Notes: a model not told the origin generated them from the sequence alone. A stretch of DNA of 64,000 nucleotides from Succinispira mobilis DSM 6222 (GCF_000384135.1 NZ_KB913028.1:1453351-1517350); one strand, 5' to 3'; shown: positions 36,960-48,482, counted from the first letter of the stretch. Numbers and translations: made by a program.

Positions 36960-37150
36960 TGAACTACCACCACTTATAGAAGTGGTGGATTCTTGGGAAC
37001 ACGCCGACCAGTGTCAGCGTTTAACCAAGCTATCCCCGTAATTCCTACGGTTCTTTGGCTACTAAGCCAAAAGTCGAAGTCCTTCAGCAAGTATATTATT
37101 TGCTGCGTTCACATCCCTATCATGCACAGTATGGCAGTTTGGGCATTCCC
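36960..37150 (-). ncRNA. Likely omega-RNA (TnpB guide RNA) region
   Basis: In this family the guide RNA is made from the 3' end of tnpB through the right end, where the spacer begins. The region has stacked hairpins: GGCTTAGTAGCC, CCGTAGGAATTACGG, the CTGACACTGGTCGGC segment, and the terminal CCACCACTT hairpin. Boundaries and function are inferred. Confidence 0.4.
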
Positions 37151-38156
37151 ATTCTCTAAGGTTCAAGTTTTTTACCTCTCTGTTGCGATATCCGCAAACA
37201 GAACAGCTTTGACTAGACGGGAATGACTTTCCAATGACTGAAATAGTCCTGCCGTACCAATTAGCCTTATATTCAAGCATAGAACGAAATTCAGACCATC
37301 CCACCTCGGCAATTGATTTTGCTAATTTATGATTCTTAATCATATTGCTAGTTTGTAAATCTTCTAAGCAAATCGTTTGATTATCACGAATTAGCCTAGT
37401 AGATAGCTTTTGTAGAAAATCACGGCGACAATTAGCAATCTTTTCGTGGTGTCTAGCAAGTTTAATTCTAGCTTTATTGCGGTTATTACTACCTTTTGTT
37501 TTTCGAGATAGTGATCGTTGCAATTTAGTTAATTTACGCTCTAATTTGCGGTAGTATTTAGGGTTATGTATTTTTTCACCAGTAGAGAGGATTGCGAAGT
37601 CTTTGACTCCCAAGTCTACACCGATAGATTGACCAACTACGGGTAATTGATCTATTTCCACATCAACCAATACTGATACAAAATATTTACCCGATGGATT
37701 ACGACGAATCGTAGCACTGATTATTTGCCCATCAACTTCCCTTGATTTTGCGAATTTCACTAGTCCAAGTTTAGGTAGTTTAATGATATTATCCACGATT
37801 CGGATAGAGGAATTATTACATTTACTAGTATACGATTGCACAGGATTTTTCTTAGACTTGAATTTGGGATAGCCTTTCTTTTCTTTGAAAAACTTCTGAT
37901 AAGCAGAATCTAAGTCTTTTAGTGTAGTTTGTAGTGAAGTAGAATCAGACTCTTTTAGCCAAGGAAATTCTTTCTTAAGCTTGGTTAGCAACGCAGAACA
38001 GCCATTATAGTTAATTGTTGTATCATATTCCTCATAGGCTTCTTTTCTTTTTGCTAAAAAGTGATTATACACGAAACGATTACAACCAATCGACTTGGCA
38101 ATTATAGTTTCCTGCTCTTTTGTTGGGTATAGACGAAATTTATAAGCTTTATGCAT
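37062..38156 (-). CDS. tnpB: TnpB (OrfB) RNA-guided nuclease of IS200/IS605 family
   Basis: 364 aa, close to full length. RuvC-like catalytic residues are present: D181 in [11 protein letters not shown]265 in CLEDLQ, and Asp in [11 protein letters not shown] (346/348). The zinc ribbon C318-C321-C338-C341 is intact, as is the N-terminal [14 protein letters not shown]. It should be a competent nuclease guided by the element's own RNA. The start ATG has AGGAGGTGAAAGTCA upstream. Confidence 0.92.
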   Translation of the reverse strand: MHKAYKFRLYPTKEQETIIAKSIGCNRFVYNHFLAKRKEAYEEYDTTINYNGCSALLTKLKKEFPWLKESDSTSLQTTLKDLDSAYQKFFKEKKGYPKFKSKKNPVQSYTSKCNNSSIRIVDNIIKLPKLGLVKFAKSREVDGQIISATIRRNPSGKYFVSVLVDVEIDQLPVVGQSIGVDLGVKDFAILSTGEKIHNPKYYRKLERKLTKLQRSLSRKTKGSNNRNKARIKLARHHEKIANCRRDFLQKLSTRLIRDNQTICLEDLQTSNMIKNHKLAKSIAEVGWSEFRSMLEYKANWYGRTISVIGKSFPSSQSCSVCGYRNREVKNLNLREWECPNCHTVHDRDVNAANNILAEGLRLLA

Positions 38157-38201
38157 TGACTTTCACCTCCTTTACCTATAAGTCAATAGGAGGAATCATT
38201 T

Positions 38202-38339
38202 ATGCGAGTGAAATTTACTACAACATTAGACAGCGAAATATTGAAAGAGTTGAAAATCCAAGCTATTCAAGAAGGAACCGATGTTAGCAAAATACTTGAA
38301 AAACTAAGTATTGAATATCTCAAAAAGAAGGAAACTTAG
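38202..38339 (+). CDS. Small ribbon-helix-helix protein, divergent from tnpB
   Basis: 45 aa. It begins MRVKFTTTLDSEILKELKI, then GTDVSKILEKL: a beta strand followed by two helices as in Arc/MetJ-type repressors. AATAGGAGGAATCATTT precedes the ATG. Start codons of this gene and tnpB are 45 bases apart on opposite strands, and the gene lies between tnpB and the left-end hairpin, so it belongs to the element. It could repress tnpB or its own promoter (inference). Confidence 0.72.
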   Translation: MRVKFTTTLDSEILKELKIQAIQEGTDVSKILEKLSIEYLKKKET

Positions 38340-38450
38340 CGGTGGGAGTCTTCTTGCAAACTATGATAAAGTACTCATAGTTAAGACCTCCAAAAAAATT
38401 TTCTGGTCTATAAATATTCATTATTATTTTAGCTACTTTTATGAGTTTGC

Positions 38451-38771
38451 CTAAGATTTTTTCTTTTTAGGCTTGGGCACAGGTATGACCTCTTCTAAAA
38501 TAGCTCCTACTTGTTCACTCAAACTAACATTATCAATATCTAAAATATAATGTTCCTTTGAACCTTTATAGGGAAACCCTAACTCTGCTTGAGCCATTAA
38601 GCTCTGAAGTTTTTCATGTTTTTTTACATAAACAGTATTATCACAAACTAAAAATATCGGCTTATTATTTATATATACCATGTACTCTCCAAACATTTTT
38701 CGATATCTTATTTCACCACAGGCTCTCACCTGCTCACATACAAACTCAATGTATTCTACTGTTGTTGCCAT
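38451..38771 (-). CDS. TfoX N-terminal domain-family protein
   Basis: 106 aa. The pattern YRKMFGEYMVYINNKPIFLVCDNTVYVKK followed by GFPYKGSKEHYIL matches the TfoX_N family (competence regulator N-terminal domain, found alone in Firmicutes). It ends in a lysine-rich tail. Role unknown. The following gap (38772-39130) contains a GATAAGTG/CACTTATC hairpin at 38970-38993 and the hsd terminator, but no gene. Confidence 0.8.
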   Translation of the reverse strand: MATTVEYIEFVCEQVRACGEIRYRKMFGEYMVYINNKPIFLVCDNTVYVKKHEKLQSLMAQAELGFPYKGSKEHYILDIDNVSLSEQVGAILEEVIPVPKPKKKKS

Positions 38772-39027
38772 TTGCTAACCTCTTTCTAGCTACTAGCTCA
38801 AATTTTGCAGATTTTTAAAGCGGATACCCAAATTTTTTATTATTTGGAAGTTGTAAAACTACTTTCATTATACCACTTACAATATTAAAGTTCTAAAATT
38901 TCGTTAATAAGTATTGTATTTGCTATAAAATATGCTGTATTTACCTGCTTTATAGATATATTAGTACTAGATAAGTGTTCATATTCACTTATCTTAAATT
39001 ATTAGGTATATAAACTGACATTTATAG

Positions 39028-39080
39028 AAAATAGATAGGCTTGAGGTTATATGAAATGACCCCGCCTATCTATTTTTATT
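39028..39080 (-). terminator. Terminator of the hsd operon
   Basis: Stem AAAATAGATAGGC (39028-39040) / GCCTATCTATTTT (39064-39076), downstream of hsdR on the minus strand. Confidence 0.7.
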
Positions 39081-39130
39081 TACTTATTGACTTAAGTCGC
39101 CAGAAAACAACCTTAATTTTCTTACTAAAA

Positions 39131-42100
39131 TTAAACCTTTCCGCCTACACCTTTAAACTTGTCCACAAAGGCCATAATTTTTTGAAAAACACTACGTTTT
39201 TTCGTTAAATATTGCGGATTTAGCGGACTCATCTTAGGCAGAATTTCATTGAGTTCGGTACCATTTTCACTGACATATTCTTTTTTTAAAGAAGTGCTAA
39301 TATATCTTTTCGCCGCTTCTGCATTAAGATTTTCCGCTTTAATTAATTCTTCCGCCTCACGCTTTTGCTCAGTTTGCGCAAAACTAAAAAAGCAATCAAT
39401 AATACTAGCTTTATCTTGAATTTGATCTAAATCAGTTTGATTAATAAAATCAACTACCAAAGTTTCTTTAGCACGATTACCAACACTTGAACGAATTAAA
39501 CGTCGCACTTCTTCAACTAATAATTCTTTATTTTTCATTTTTTTGTTATGCTCAAAAACTAACTCTAAAATATAATCTAAATTTATTTCTTGCGATTTTA
39601 GCAAATCTATTTCAAAAATCACATCATCCCAATCAATAGTCGCAGCACCTTTTTCTTGACCTGCTTTTTCGCGACGGATCCAATCTCTAATATCGTTATA
39701 AGTAGAGCGATAATCTTGAATAACTCTGTCTTTTAGCACTTGAACACCTTGCATAAGCTCAATATCTGCATCGCTAACATAATAAGTAGCTTTAAAGTTT
39801 TCTAAAGCTACAGGATCCGCTAAATCTACAGTTTGTAGCGCTTTTAAACTGGCAAATTCATCATAGTTTTGCAAAATATTTTCCACTCGCAAATATTCCC
39901 CAAACAGTTTAGCAAAATCTTTTTTATCTTTTTCTGTAACAATATCCTCAACATTAGGAAAACGCTCTTGCAATTCTTGTACTACTGCGCTATAACCGCG
40001 ACGCGCTTCGCCAGTAAGCAAATCGGTAAAACCATCCATATATTCCCGATAGCTTTTTTCTAAAACTACATTTTTAGTATTCTTGTCGCCAAAGAGGGTA
40101 ATAGCGTCTATGGTTGCCCGCTCTAAATCTCGAAAAGTAACAATATTGCCAAAGGTTTTAGTCGAATCATAAATACGATTAGTGCGCGAGAAAGCCTGTA
40201 TTAAGCCATGATGGCGCAGATTTTTATCCACAAATAAAGTATTTAGTGTTGGCGCATCAAATCCTGTTAAAAACATCCCCACCACAATTAGCAAATCAAT
40301 TTCCTTATCCTTTACCCGTTTCGCTAAATCCCGATAATAATTTTGAAATTCATTACCTTCTACACCATAATTAGTTTTAAAAAAGTCATTATAGTCCTTA
40401 ATAGCTAAGCTTAAAAATTCTTTGGCACTACTATCTAAAGCCGAAAGCTCGAAAGTTTCATCACTAATCTCACCGATAGCAGTTTGCTCTTCATTCGCCG
40501 TAAAAGAAAATATCGTGGCAATCTTTAACGGTTTAGAACTTGCTTGCTGTAAATTCTTTAATGCTTCATAGTAAAGTTTAGCTGCTTCTACACTACTTAC
40601 CGCAAACATAGCATTAAAACCTTTGCCACTAGCATTTAAGCGATGGGTTTTAACTCTAAAATTATTCAAAATGTATTGTGAAATTTCTTTGATTCGCTCT
40701 GGATGCAATAAAGCCTCTTTAGTTTCGGCAGCTGAGAGTTTTTTCTCATCTTGCTCGCTTTCTAGACTTTTGAATTTGGGCCGAACATCATTATAGTCCA
40801 CTTTAAATTTCAGAACTTTTTCATCTCTAATCGCATCAGTGATTACATAAGAATGTAGTTCTCTGCCAAAAACTGAGGCTGTAGTTTCTGAACCTAAAGC
40901 ATTCTCAGGAAAAATCGGCGTTCCCGTAAAGCCAAACTGATAGTATTTTTTAAATTTCTTTTGAATATTCTTTTGCGCTTCCCCAAATTGCGAGCGATGC
41001 GCCTCATCAAAAATAAATACTACCTGTTTATTATAGATTGGCAATTCAGCCTCATTTTTCATCAAATTATTAAGCTTTTGAATTGTCGTAACAATAATTT
41101 TATTATCATCTTTGGCAATATTCCGCTTTAAGCCGGCTGTACTTTCCGAGCCATTAACGCTATCAGGCGAAAAACGCTGATATTCTTTGATAGTCTGATA
41201 GTCTAAATCTTTTCTATCTACCACAAAAAATACTTTCTCTATAAAATCTAACTCTGTCGCCAAACGAGCCGCTTTAAAACTAGTCAAGGTTTTGCCAGAA
41301 CCAGTTGTATGCCAAATATAACCACCGCTATCAGTAGTCCGCCAATTTTTTGCTTGATATGAACTAATAATTTTCCATAAAATCCGTTCTGTGGCCGCAA
41401 TTTGATAGGGGCGCATAACCAGTAAGGTATCACTTACATCAAATACGGAATATTTTAGTAACACATTGAGCAAAGTATTCTTTTGAAAAAATGTGGCCGT
41501 AAAATCTTTTAAATCTTTAATCAGACTGTTATCGGCTTTTGCCCAGTTCATAGTAAAATCAAAACTATTTTTATCGCGTTTGGTTGTATTGGCAAAATAA
41601 CGGCTATCGGTGCCATTAGAAATTACAAAAATCTGCAAATATTTATAGAGTGAATTTGCTGAGTTAAAACTTTCTTTGCTATAACGATGTACCTGATTAA
41701 AAGCTTCACGAATAGCAATCCCCCGCTTTTTAAGTTCCACTTGTACTAGTGGTAACCCATTAACCAAAATCGTAACATCATAGCGATTAGCCTGTGTACC
41801 CTTTTGCTCAAATTGGGAAATAACTTGCATTTTATTATTGGCAATATTTTTTTTATCTAGCAAATAGATATTTTGGATATGACCATCATCAAACACAAAA
41901 TCATAAATATAATCATTATGTATTTTACGCGTTTTATCAATAATATTATCACTAGGTTTATCTAAATACTGCTCGCAAAATCTAAGCCATTCAGCTTCGC
42001 TAAACTCAACTTTATTCAGAATTTGGAGTTGCTTGCGCACATTCGCGAGCATTTTTTCTGGCATATTTAGTTCAGGTAAATATTCATAACCTTGTTTAAC

Positions 42101-42229
42101 TAAATCAGAGATTAGCTCCTGCTCTAAACTACTTTCAGTTTGGTAACTTTCGCAAACCTGAGATAACTTAGTATATTTATCTAATACGATAAAATTATTG
42201 GATTCTGCTATAGTGCTATATTGAAACAT
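39131..42229 (-). CDS. hsdR: Type I restriction enzyme R subunit
   Basis: 1032 aa. The N-terminal nuclease domain has the PD-(D/E)XK-type [12 protein letters not shown]; the motor domain has [13 protein letters not shown] (Walker A), [10 protein letters not shown] (DEAH) and GFTGTPIF; a long C-terminal helical region follows. It translocates DNA and cuts when the HsdS-bound site is unmethylated. Two bases separate it from hsdS upstream. The full set hsdM-rhuM-hsdS-hsdR appears intact. Confidence 0.95.
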   Translation of the reverse strand: MFQYSTIAESNNFIVLDKYTKLSQVCESYQTESSLEQELISDLVKQGYEYLPELNMPEKMLANVRKQLQILNKVEFSEAEWLRFCEQYLDKPSDNIIDKTRKIHNDYIYDFVFDDGHIQNIYLLDKKNIANNKMQVISQFEQKGTQANRYDVTILVNGLPLVQVELKKRGIAIREAFNQVHRYSKESFNSANSLYKYLQIFVISNGTDSRYFANTTKRDKNSFDFTMNWAKADNSLIKDLKDFTATFFQKNTLLNVLLKYSVFDVSDTLLVMRPYQIAATERILWKIISSYQAKNWRTTDSGGYIWHTTGSGKTLTSFKAARLATELDFIEKVFFVVDRKDLDYQTIKEYQRFSPDSVNGSESTAGLKRNIAKDDNKIIVTTIQKLNNLMKNEAELPIYNKQVVFIFDEAHRSQFGEAQKNIQKKFKKYYQFGFTGTPIFPENALGSETTASVFGRELHSYVITDAIRDEKVLKFKVDYNDVRPKFKSLESEQDEKKLSAAETKEALLHPERIKEISQYILNNFRVKTHRLNASGKGFNAMFAVSSVEAAKLYYEALKNLQQASSKPLKIATIFSFTANEEQTAIGEISDETFELSALDSSAKEFLSLAIKDYNDFFKTNYGVEGNEFQNYYRDLAKRVKDKEIDLLIVVGMFLTGFDAPTLNTLFVDKNLRHHGLIQAFSRTNRIYDSTKTFGNIVTFRDLERATIDAITLFGDKNTKNVVLEKSYREYMDGFTDLLTGEARRGYSAVVQELQERFPNVEDIVTEKDKKDFAKLFGEYLRVENILQNYDEFASLKALQTVDLADPVALENFKATYYVSDADIELMQGVQVLKDRVIQDYRSTYNDIRDWIRREKAGQEKGAATIDWDDVIFEIDLLKSQEINLDYILELVFEHNKKMKNKELLVEEVRRLIRSSVGNRAKETLVVDFINQTDLDQIQDKASIIDCFFSFAQTEQKREAEELIKAENLNAEAAKRYISTSLKKEYVSENGTELNEILPKMSPLNPQYLTKKRSVFQKIMAFVDKFKGVGGKV

Positions 42230-42231
42230 CT

Positions 42232-43419
42232 TTAATCCTCCTGTTTGGGAAAGTTCAGAAGCATATTACGATAATATTCGTATTGTTGTTGACGAAGCTC
42301 TATTTCACGAGGTAGCCCCTCGCTGATTGAATTTGTTAGGGCATCAAATTTATCGAGGATAGCAACGATGCGTTCTTGCTCGGCAAGAGATTTATCAAAA
42401 TTATTGGAGTAGGGAATTGGAAATTTTACTTCTTTTAATGCATTTGCATTAAATTGTGGCTGGCCACCTCCTGATACTAATTTATTGGCTTGAGCCCAAA
42501 AAAGTTTACTCTGAGAAAAATGCCAATAATACCTCGGGTTAATAAGTTTCTCCGAAAAACTAATCTTAATCAAAAATCCAGCATAAATGGCCAAATAATC
42601 TTCTTCAAAAATCATAGTTTTCCCATATGTTGCACCTGTTCGTGCCATCAACAAATCGTTTTTTTTAAGAATATACCTTTCATTTTCTTTAGAAATATCA
42701 ATATACTTTTTATCTTCTGTTATTAGCTTTCCTCTCTCGTTAATATCTGTAATTCTTACAAATCTTGCTTCACCAGATTCCTGAGCTTTTGCTGCATACC
42801 CATATGTGAATTTTCCTATTTCACCCAAAGTCTTCCACTCAACCTCCCCTTCTTCAAAAGTAAGCAATTTATCACGATAATATTCGTATTGCTTTTTGCG
42901 AGCGGTTAGCTCTGCGGTTAGCTCTGCGGTCAGCTCTGTAAAAGTGTCTAAAATACGGACGATTTCTTGTTGGATTGGTAAGGGGGGTATGGGGATAATT
43001 ATATCCCCCATAACATTACTCATAAGTTTAGGATTTCCCATACCACTTCTTACATACTTAGGAGCCTCCACACGCAATATATGATAAATATATCTCATCA
43101 ATGTATCTTGTTTTGTTAGCTTTAAAATTCCACATACATTTGTAACATTAAATTTCCCTATCCTATAAAAAACTGTACCCGCATTTGCTCCATCAGTAGT
43201 CCATGTTAAATACTCACCATCGTAAGCATATGTATTTATTTTACCAAGCTCACCATTATTTTCAGTCTGTGATGAATATACTGGAAATTCCCCAAAATTT
43301 TCTATAATATCTTGTTTTGAAATTACTACGCCTCTACTTACATAACATATATCTTTAATTTTAAAAAATTCCACACCATTAGGACAAAGTTCAACAATCA
43401 ATTCATCTAATTTACTCAT
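42232..43419 (-). CDS. hsdS: Type I restriction specificity subunit
   Basis: 395 aa. Two target-recognition domains are each followed by a conserved region: the first ends in [20 protein letters not shown], the second in [14 protein letters not shown]. The first spacer is built of tandem TAEL units, as in EcoR124-type enzymes where their number sets the spacing of the recognition halves. The start ATG overlaps the rhuM stop by one base. Confidence 0.93.
   Translation of the reverse strand: MSKLDELIVELCPNGVEFFKIKDICYVSRGVVISKQDIIENFGEFPVYSSQTENNGELGKINTYAYDGEYLTWTTDGANAGTVFYRIGKFNVTNVCGILKLTKQDTLMRYIYHILRVEAPKYVRSGMGNPKLMSNVMGDIIIPIPPLPIQQEIVRILDTFTELTAELTAELTARKKQYEYYRDKLLTFEEGEVEWKTLGEIGKFTYGYAAKAQESGEARFVRITDINERGKLITEDKKYIDISKENERYILKKNDLLMARTGATYGKTMIFEEDYLAIYAGFLIKISFSEKLINPRYYWHFSQSKLFWAQANKLVSGGGQPQFNANALKEVKFPIPYSNNFDKSLAEQERIVAILDKFDALTNSISEGLPREIELRQQQYEYYRNMLLNFPKQED
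42902..42937 (-). repeat. Three 12-bp tandem repeats in hsdS (TAEL spacer)
   Basis: Plus-strand units GCGGTTAGCTCT, GCGGTTAGCTCT, GCGGTCAGCTCT (42902-42913, 42914-42925, 42926-42937) encode the Leu-Thr-Ala-Glu-type spacer. Slippage of one unit would keep the reading frame. Confidence 0.9.
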
Positions 43420-44429
43420 TATTTTTCACCGCCTTTTTCTAGCAGCTGTTTTACTTGCTTTTCAAAGTCCGAATTGATTTTTTGCGTTTTATTAAATTCA
43501 TCATATTCAGCCTTTGCTTTTTCATCTGCTTGCTTTTTGCTTATGCGACCTTTACCTGTTAAAATATCGTATTTTCTAAAAGCTAAAAATTCATTAATGC
43601 TGGTGGCAAAATCTTGCATAGTAAAAGTATTTTCTCGCTCAATCAAATCTTCTATATAATCAAAATATCCTGCTACCGCTCTTTCTAGCTGTCTAATTTC
43701 TTTTTCTGACAAATAGTTTTTTCCCACTGTAACATCACTTCTTAAAATTCTCCCATCTGGTGCATTTTTCCAAGTAATTAAGCCCATATGCTCTTTGTTT
43801 CTATCTGCACTTTCAGCAATTATTTCTGCGGCGGTTTTTCCAGTTATGGCAAAATGAAATTTATTTTGAACCATAGCATAAAACTCTTTTGTTAAGTCTG
43901 CGTTTTTATCATAGTCCAGACTGCACTCAGCAAATATATCTGTTATTTGTAACCAAATTCTTCGCTCACTTGCGCGAATAGAGCGAACTCGTTCTAATAG
44001 TTCTTTAAAGTAATCTTTTCCAAAAGCAGTTTTACCTTGCTTTAGTCGTTCATCATCTAACACAAAACCTTTAGTCAGATATTCTTTTAAAATTCCAGTT
44101 GCCCAGATTCTAAATTGCGTAGCCTTGCGAGAATTTACCCGATAGCCCACAGAAATAATCGCATCTAAGTTGTAAAAATCAAGGCGTCTTTTTACCTTTC
44201 TACTACCCTCAGTTTGAACTATTTCCATTTTGGAAACAGTTGCTTCAAGTTGCAATTCTCCCTCCGAAAAAATATTTGTAAGATGTTTTGAAATAGCAGG
44301 CACTTCAACATCAAACAACTCGGCCATCGCCTTTTGAGTTAGCCAAATAGTTTCATCTTTCACTACTGCATTGATAGCTACATCTTCTTCTGGGGTATTA
44401 TAGATTAAAAATTTCAATTCCTTATTCAT
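43419..44429 (-). CDS. RhuM-family protein inside the hsd operon
   Basis: 336 aa from the ATG at 44429, chosen for GAGGGGCAAG upstream; a start 21 bases earlier would overlap hsdM further. The segments [43 protein letters not shown] and [14 protein letters not shown] define the RhuM (virulence RhuM / Bro-N-like) family. It overlaps hsdM by 8 bases and hsdS by one, so it is translated as part of the restriction operon. Function in restriction is unknown. Confidence 0.88.
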   Translation of the reverse strand: MNKELKFLIYNTPEEDVAINAVVKDETIWLTQKAMAELFDVEVPAISKHLTNIFSEGELQLEATVSKMEIVQTEGSRKVKRRLDFYNLDAIISVGYRVNSRKATQFRIWATGILKEYLTKGFVLDDERLKQGKTAFGKDYFKELLERVRSIRASERRIWLQITDIFAECSLDYDKNADLTKEFYAMVQNKFHFAITGKTAAEIIAESADRNKEHMGLITWKNAPDGRILRSDVTVGKNYLSEKEIRQLERAVAGYFDYIEDLIERENTFTMQDFATSINEFLAFRKYDILTGKGRISKKQADEKAKAEYDEFNKTQKINSDFEKQVKQLLEKGGEK

Positions 44430-45978
44430 CTTGCCCCTCGATTTCTGCAATAATTTTATCTATTTCAGAGCGAAGGCTATCTATTTTGGCTACAGTAGTT
44501 TTAATTTCTGCATTTAAAACCTTGATATCAATAACTTCTCTTGTATCTTTAGCTTCAACATAGGAACTTACCGAAAGATTATAATCATTTTGAACGATAG
44601 CGTCATAAGCAACAGATTTAGCAACATACTCAACATCTTCTTTGCTATCAAACATTGCCATTATTTTCTCTATATGGTCTTCGGTAAGTATATTGTTATT
44701 AGTTTCTTTTTTATAGAAATCTGCCCCACTTGCATCAATAAATTGAACTTTATTATCAGTTTTGTGCTTAGACAACACCAAAATATTCACAGCGATTGAA
44801 GTTCCAAAAAACAAATTCGGCGCTACAGCAATAACAGTTTCTACAAAGTTATTATCAATCAAATACTGTCTAATTTTTTGTTCGGCGCCACCACGATAAA
44901 AAATTCCTGGAAAACAAACTATCGCCGCACGCCCTTTACTTGATAGATAACTAAGCGCATGCAACACAAAGGCAAAATCTGCTTTAGACTTTGGCGCTAA
45001 TACTCCTGCGGGCGCAAATCTATCATCATTAATAAGCGTTGGATCATCGCTCCCAATCCATTTTACGGAATATGGCGGGTTAGATACAATCGCATCAAAA
45101 GGTTTATCATCAGCAAAACGAGGATCTAATAGCGTATTGCCTAATGCAATATTAAACTTATCATAATTAATATTATGTAAAAACATATTCATCCGTGCAA
45201 GGTTATAGGTGGTGTGATTTATTTCCTGTCCAAAAAAACCATCTTCGATAATATGCTCATCAAATTGTTTTTTAGCTTGCAATAATAACGAGCCAGAACC
45301 AGCGGCGGGGTCATAGATTTTATTGATGGTGGTTTGTCCGTGAAGTGCTAGTTGGGCAATAAGTTTAGATACACTTTGGGGCGTAAAAAACTCACCGCCA
45401 GATTTACCTGCATTAGCTGCATAGTTAGAAATTAAAAACTCATAAGCATCGCCAAACAAATCAATATGATTATCTTCAAAATTACCTAAATTAAGCCCTG
45501 CCACGCCTTTAATTACGGCCGCTAAACGCAAGTTTTTATCATTTACAGTATTGCCTAAGCGGTTACTAGTGGTATCAAAATCAGCAAATAGTCCTTTTAT
45601 ATCTAACTCGGACGGATAACCATTGGCTGAACTTTCAATAGCTCCAAATATCGTTGCTAAATCAGTATTTAAGCTTTCATTGGTATGGGCATTTTTAGCA
45701 ATATTAACAAATAGTTGACTAGGATATATAAAATATCCTTTAGTTTTGATTGCATCTTCTTTAATTTCTTTAGTTATAATTGCATCATCTAGTTCCGCAT
45801 AATTAATGCTTTCATCTCCAGCTGCAATATAATTTGCAAAGTTTTCACTAATAAAACGATAAAACAACGTGCCTAATACATATTGTTTAAAATCCCATCC
45901 ATCTACCGATCCGCGAACATCATTGGCTATTTTCCAAATTTGTGCTTGTAATTCTGCTCTTTGTGCTGCTGTTGTCAT
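44422..45978 (-). CDS. hsdM: Type I restriction methyltransferase subunit
   Basis: 518 aa. The N-terminal HsdM_N domain ([23 protein letters not shown]) is followed by an N6-adenine methylase: [14 protein letters not shown], the SAM loop [14 protein letters not shown] and the catalytic [14 protein letters not shown]. It methylates the HsdS-specified site. First gene of the operon; GAGGTGGAAA precedes the ATG. Confidence 0.95.
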   Translation of the reverse strand: MTTAAQRAELQAQIWKIANDVRGSVDGWDFKQYVLGTLFYRFISENFANYIAAGDESINYAELDDAIITKEIKEDAIKTKGYFIYPSQLFVNIAKNAHTNESLNTDLATIFGAIESSANGYPSELDIKGLFADFDTTSNRLGNTVNDKNLRLAAVIKGVAGLNLGNFEDNHIDLFGDAYEFLISNYAANAGKSGGEFFTPQSVSKLIAQLALHGQTTINKIYDPAAGSGSLLLQAKKQFDEHIIEDGFFGQEINHTTYNLARMNMFLHNINYDKFNIALGNTLLDPRFADDKPFDAIVSNPPYSVKWIGSDDPTLINDDRFAPAGVLAPKSKADFAFVLHALSYLSSKGRAAIVCFPGIFYRGGAEQKIRQYLIDNNFVETVIAVAPNLFFGTSIAVNILVLSKHKTDNKVQFIDASGADFYKKETNNNILTEDHIEKIMAMFDSKEDVEYVAKSVAYDAIVQNDYNLSVSSYVEAKDTREVIDIKVLNAEIKTTVAKIDSLRSEIDKIIAEIEGQDE

Positions 45979-46086
45979 TTTCCACCTCTAAATTATAAAT
46001 ATTTATTTTATCATTCTTATGCTGATGTTTATAAACCTGCTTGCTGTAATCAGCGTGCTACAAGCTTAGTCTTTAGTTCAAAACCA

Positions 46087-46180
46087 TTTAACTTTTAGTA
46101 TAACCTATCTACGCCTATTTTTCTATGTATAAAAAGCAAAAACTGGGGCAGACTTTCTAGAATCTGTCCCCAGTTAAATT
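46087..46180. repeat. Copy 1 of a TATAACCTATC intergenic repeat with a hairpin
   Basis: Shares TTTAGTATAACCTATC and ATTTTTCTATGTATAAAA with copies at 54600 and 56345, then a hairpin AACTGGGG / CCCCAGTT (46141-46175). The hairpin would end transcription of the AAA ATPase gene (46209, minus) and sits upstream of hsdM. Confidence 0.75.
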
Positions 46181-46208
46181 AAGCAACTTTGCTAACTACC
46201 TAGCTATT

Positions 46209-47078
46209 TTATTTTTCAAATTCCGCCCGATATTTTTGAAAAAATTCATAATAAACCCGTACATTATGCAACTGAGTCCATTTTTTTGTAGTAACGGGGT
46301 ATTCGTCTAAATCATAAATTTTTGCTCCTTTTAAAGCCAATACAAAAGGCGAATGCGTAGCAATAATAAATTGGCAACCAAAAAAACGAGCAGATTCAGC
46401 TAAAAAATCTACTAATTGCATTTGTCTTTCTGGCGATAGACTATTTTCAGGTTCATCTAAAAGATATAAGGCGTTTTCGGAAATTTTTTCTCTAAAATAA
46501 GCAAAAGCACTTTCGCCGTTAGATTCTTCTTTAAGATTTAGTCCGAGATTGCGTTTAACATACATCGACTGTGTCATTGATTGGGCCGCAACAATCTTTT
46601 TTAGTTCATTGCTTTTTTGTAGTATATTTTCCCGAGGTGGCCTTTGTTGACGCATTTGCAGATATTCCGCAAATAGTTTTTCCCGCTTATCATCAACACC
46701 CTCGTTTAACATCCGTAACTTTAAAACAAAATCAAAAACATCATCGCTAGTAATAATCCTACTAGCTTGTGGAATAGCACCACCTTTAATATTACATGCA
46801 CATAACTTTAGATATTCTTCAAAAAAACTGGAACTATTACCGATTGTACCTCTAGTTAATTTTAATTTTTCGGCAATAATATTTAAAAGCGTAGTTTTAC
46901 CAGAACCATTGCCACCATAAAGTATTGTTATCGGCTCAAACTCTAAATAGCTAAGCTGTTTTTGCGATAAAATTTTAAATGGATACAAGGTATTATAACA
47001 TTTTCTTTTTATGTTATTTACAATATAATCAAATTCTTTATCGCCATCTGGTAAATATAGTTCTCGTAAATAAACCAT
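46209..47078 (-). CDS. AAA-type (ABC-like, OLD-related) ATPase
   Basis: 289 aa. Walker A ILYGGNGSGKTT (53-63), Walker B LYLLDEPENSLSP and IATHSPFVLALKG indicate an SMC/ABC-like ATPase of the kind seen in stand-alone AAA proteins and in defence modules. No nuclease (TOPRIM) domain is fused, and no partner gene adjoins. Its place in a defence-rich stretch is suggestive only. Ribosome site AAGGAGTAGG. Confidence 0.8.
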   Translation of the reverse strand: MVYLRELYLPDGDKEFDYIVNNIKRKCYNTLYPFKILSQKQLSYLEFEPITILYGGNGSGKTTLLNIIAEKLKLTRGTIGNSSSFFEEYLKLCACNIKGGAIPQASRIITSDDVFDFVLKLRMLNEGVDDKREKLFAEYLQMRQQRPPRENILQKSNELKKIVAAQSMTQSMYVKRNLGLNLKEESNGESAFAYFREKISENALYLLDEPENSLSPERQMQLVDFLAESARFFGCQFIIATHSPFVLALKGAKIYDLDEYPVTTKKWTQLHNVRVYYEFFQKYRAEFEK

Positions 47079-47179
47079 TTTCCTACTCCTTATGTGAAGT
47101 TTTTTATGTTGCTTGCAATGCTTTTAGCCCTACAATGTATATTTCAAAAATCTTGTGAAACGATATGAACCGCCAAATA

Positions 47180-47350
47180 TTAGTTATTTACCTTATAAAA
47201 ATATAAATTGACTATTTCATCTAATTGAGCCGCAATTTCTGCAAATTCGCAATCTAAATTAAGCGTTCTAACGCTAATTAAATTTCCACTCATTTTGTAA
47301 TCATTATCAATTAAAACTAACTCATCTGTTTTAGCATACTTAATTGTGCA
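47180..47350 (-). pseudogene. Unidentified gene remnant
   Basis: An open frame of about 56 codons with no start, ending in a TAA at 47180. It reads YAKTDELVLIDNDYKMSG then RTLNLDCEFAEIAAQ: clearly protein-like, but I cannot place the family. It touches the 3' end of glycerate kinase and looks like the tail of a lost gene. Confidence 0.4.
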
Positions 47351-47360
47351 TTAGCTTCAC

Positions 47361-48482
47361 CTACACCAATAGCCGCAGAATATTTTCCATTACCAACACC
47401 AGATTTTCTCGGCTACAAGTCACAGCTTCACTAAAAGGCACTGGCTTGCGATTAATACTAAAAACTGCCGTCAACCCTTTTTCATAAGCCTGCTCGCTAA
47501 CTTCATCAACTGCGCCAGCTAAACAAATTACTGGCACCCCAGCAACCTTAGCTCGTGCCGCTACACCTGCAACAACTTTGCCCATTAGCGATTGATTATC
47601 AAATTTTCCTTCACCAGTAAACACCACATCGGCGCCAGCTAGTAGTTGCGTAAAATTTACCGCATCTAATACTACATCTATACCCCGCATCAGTCGCCCC
47701 TGAAAAAAGGCCGCCGCCCCAGCTCCCATACCACCAGCAGCTCCAGCTCCAGGCAATTTATCTACAGGACTATAACCTAGCTCTACTAATTTTTGCGCCA
47801 AGTGAGCCAACCCCGCATCCAAGCTTTCAACTTGCTCTAAACTTGCACCTTTTTGCGGAGCAAAAATTGCCGCCGCTCCCAAAGGACCACACAAAGGATT
47901 AGTTATATCACACATCACAACTACCTCTACTCCAACGATATTGTTTTGCAACTTACGAATATCAATTGAAGCAATATCCCTGAGAGTATCGCCCGTTGGC
48001 ACAAATTTTTCCCCCTGATAATTGTAAAACACACAGCCTAAAGCTGCCGCTGCACCACACCCACCGTCATTAGTCGCACTACCACCCAACCCTAGAATAA
48101 TTTTCTTAGTTCCAGCAGTAATGGCATGTTGCATCAATTCACCTACTCCATAAGTAGTTGCAGTGCCCACCGACAAACGACCGCTAACAAGTGGTAATCC
48201 AGCTGCGGCCGCCATTTCAATAACAACCGACCCATCACTTAAAATACCATAAAAAGAATCCAACGGCTCACCTAAAGGACCTCGTACCTTGCAATGAATC
48301 TTGCGCCCCGACATTGCCGCCAAAAAAGCATCTACAGTTCCCTCACCCCCATCGGCCACTGGTATTGTAACAACTTGAGCTTGTGGGCAAATTTTAACAA
48401 CCGCCTGTTTCATAGCCTCACAAACTTCCTGAGAAGATAATGTGCCTTTAAAAGAATCTGGTATCAAAATAATTTTTTCCAT
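47361..48482 (-). CDS. Glycerate kinase (GarK/GlxK family)
   Basis: 373 aa, full family length. Signatures: ILIPDSFKGTLSSQEVCEAM at the start, IPVADGGEGTVDAF, LGLGGSATNDGGCGAAAALG, and FTGEGKFDNQSLMGKVVAGVA. It phosphorylates glycerate, typically to 2-phosphoglycerate, in glyoxylate/glucarate breakdown. The gene is visibly more GC-rich than its surroundings. No pathway partner is intact nearby; a membrane-protein remnant lies just upstream. Confidence 0.93.
   Translation of the reverse strand: MEKIILIPDSFKGTLSSQEVCEAMKQAVVKICPQAQVVTIPVADGGEGTVDAFLAAMSGRKIHCKVRGPLGEPLDSFYGILSDGSVVIEMAAAAGLPLVSGRLSVGTATTYGVGELMQHAITAGTKKIILGLGGSATNDGGCGAAAALGCVFYNYQGEKFVPTGDTLRDIASIDIRKLQNNIVGVEVVVMCDITNPLCGPLGAAAIFAPQKGASLEQVESLDAGLAHLAQKLVELGYSPVDKLPGAGAAGGMGAGAAAFFQGRLMRGIDVVLDAVNFTQLLAGADVVFTGEGKFDNQSLMGKVVAGVAARAKVAGVPVICLAGAVDEVSEQAYEKGLTAVFSINRKPVPFSEAVTCSRENLVLVMENILRLLV

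Larger units (their letters stand above)
36955..38390 (-). mobile_element. IS200/IS605-type element carrying tnpB only
   Basis: Minus-oriented. The right end has a hairpin CCACCACTT / AAGTGGTGG at 36967-36988 then TAGTTCAAG. The left end shows a hairpin AACTATG / CATAGTT at 38359-38382. It contains tnpB and a divergent ribbon-helix-helix gene but no Y1 transposase tnpA, so it would depend on TnpA in trans. The exact ends are inferred from hairpins. Confidence 0.7.
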
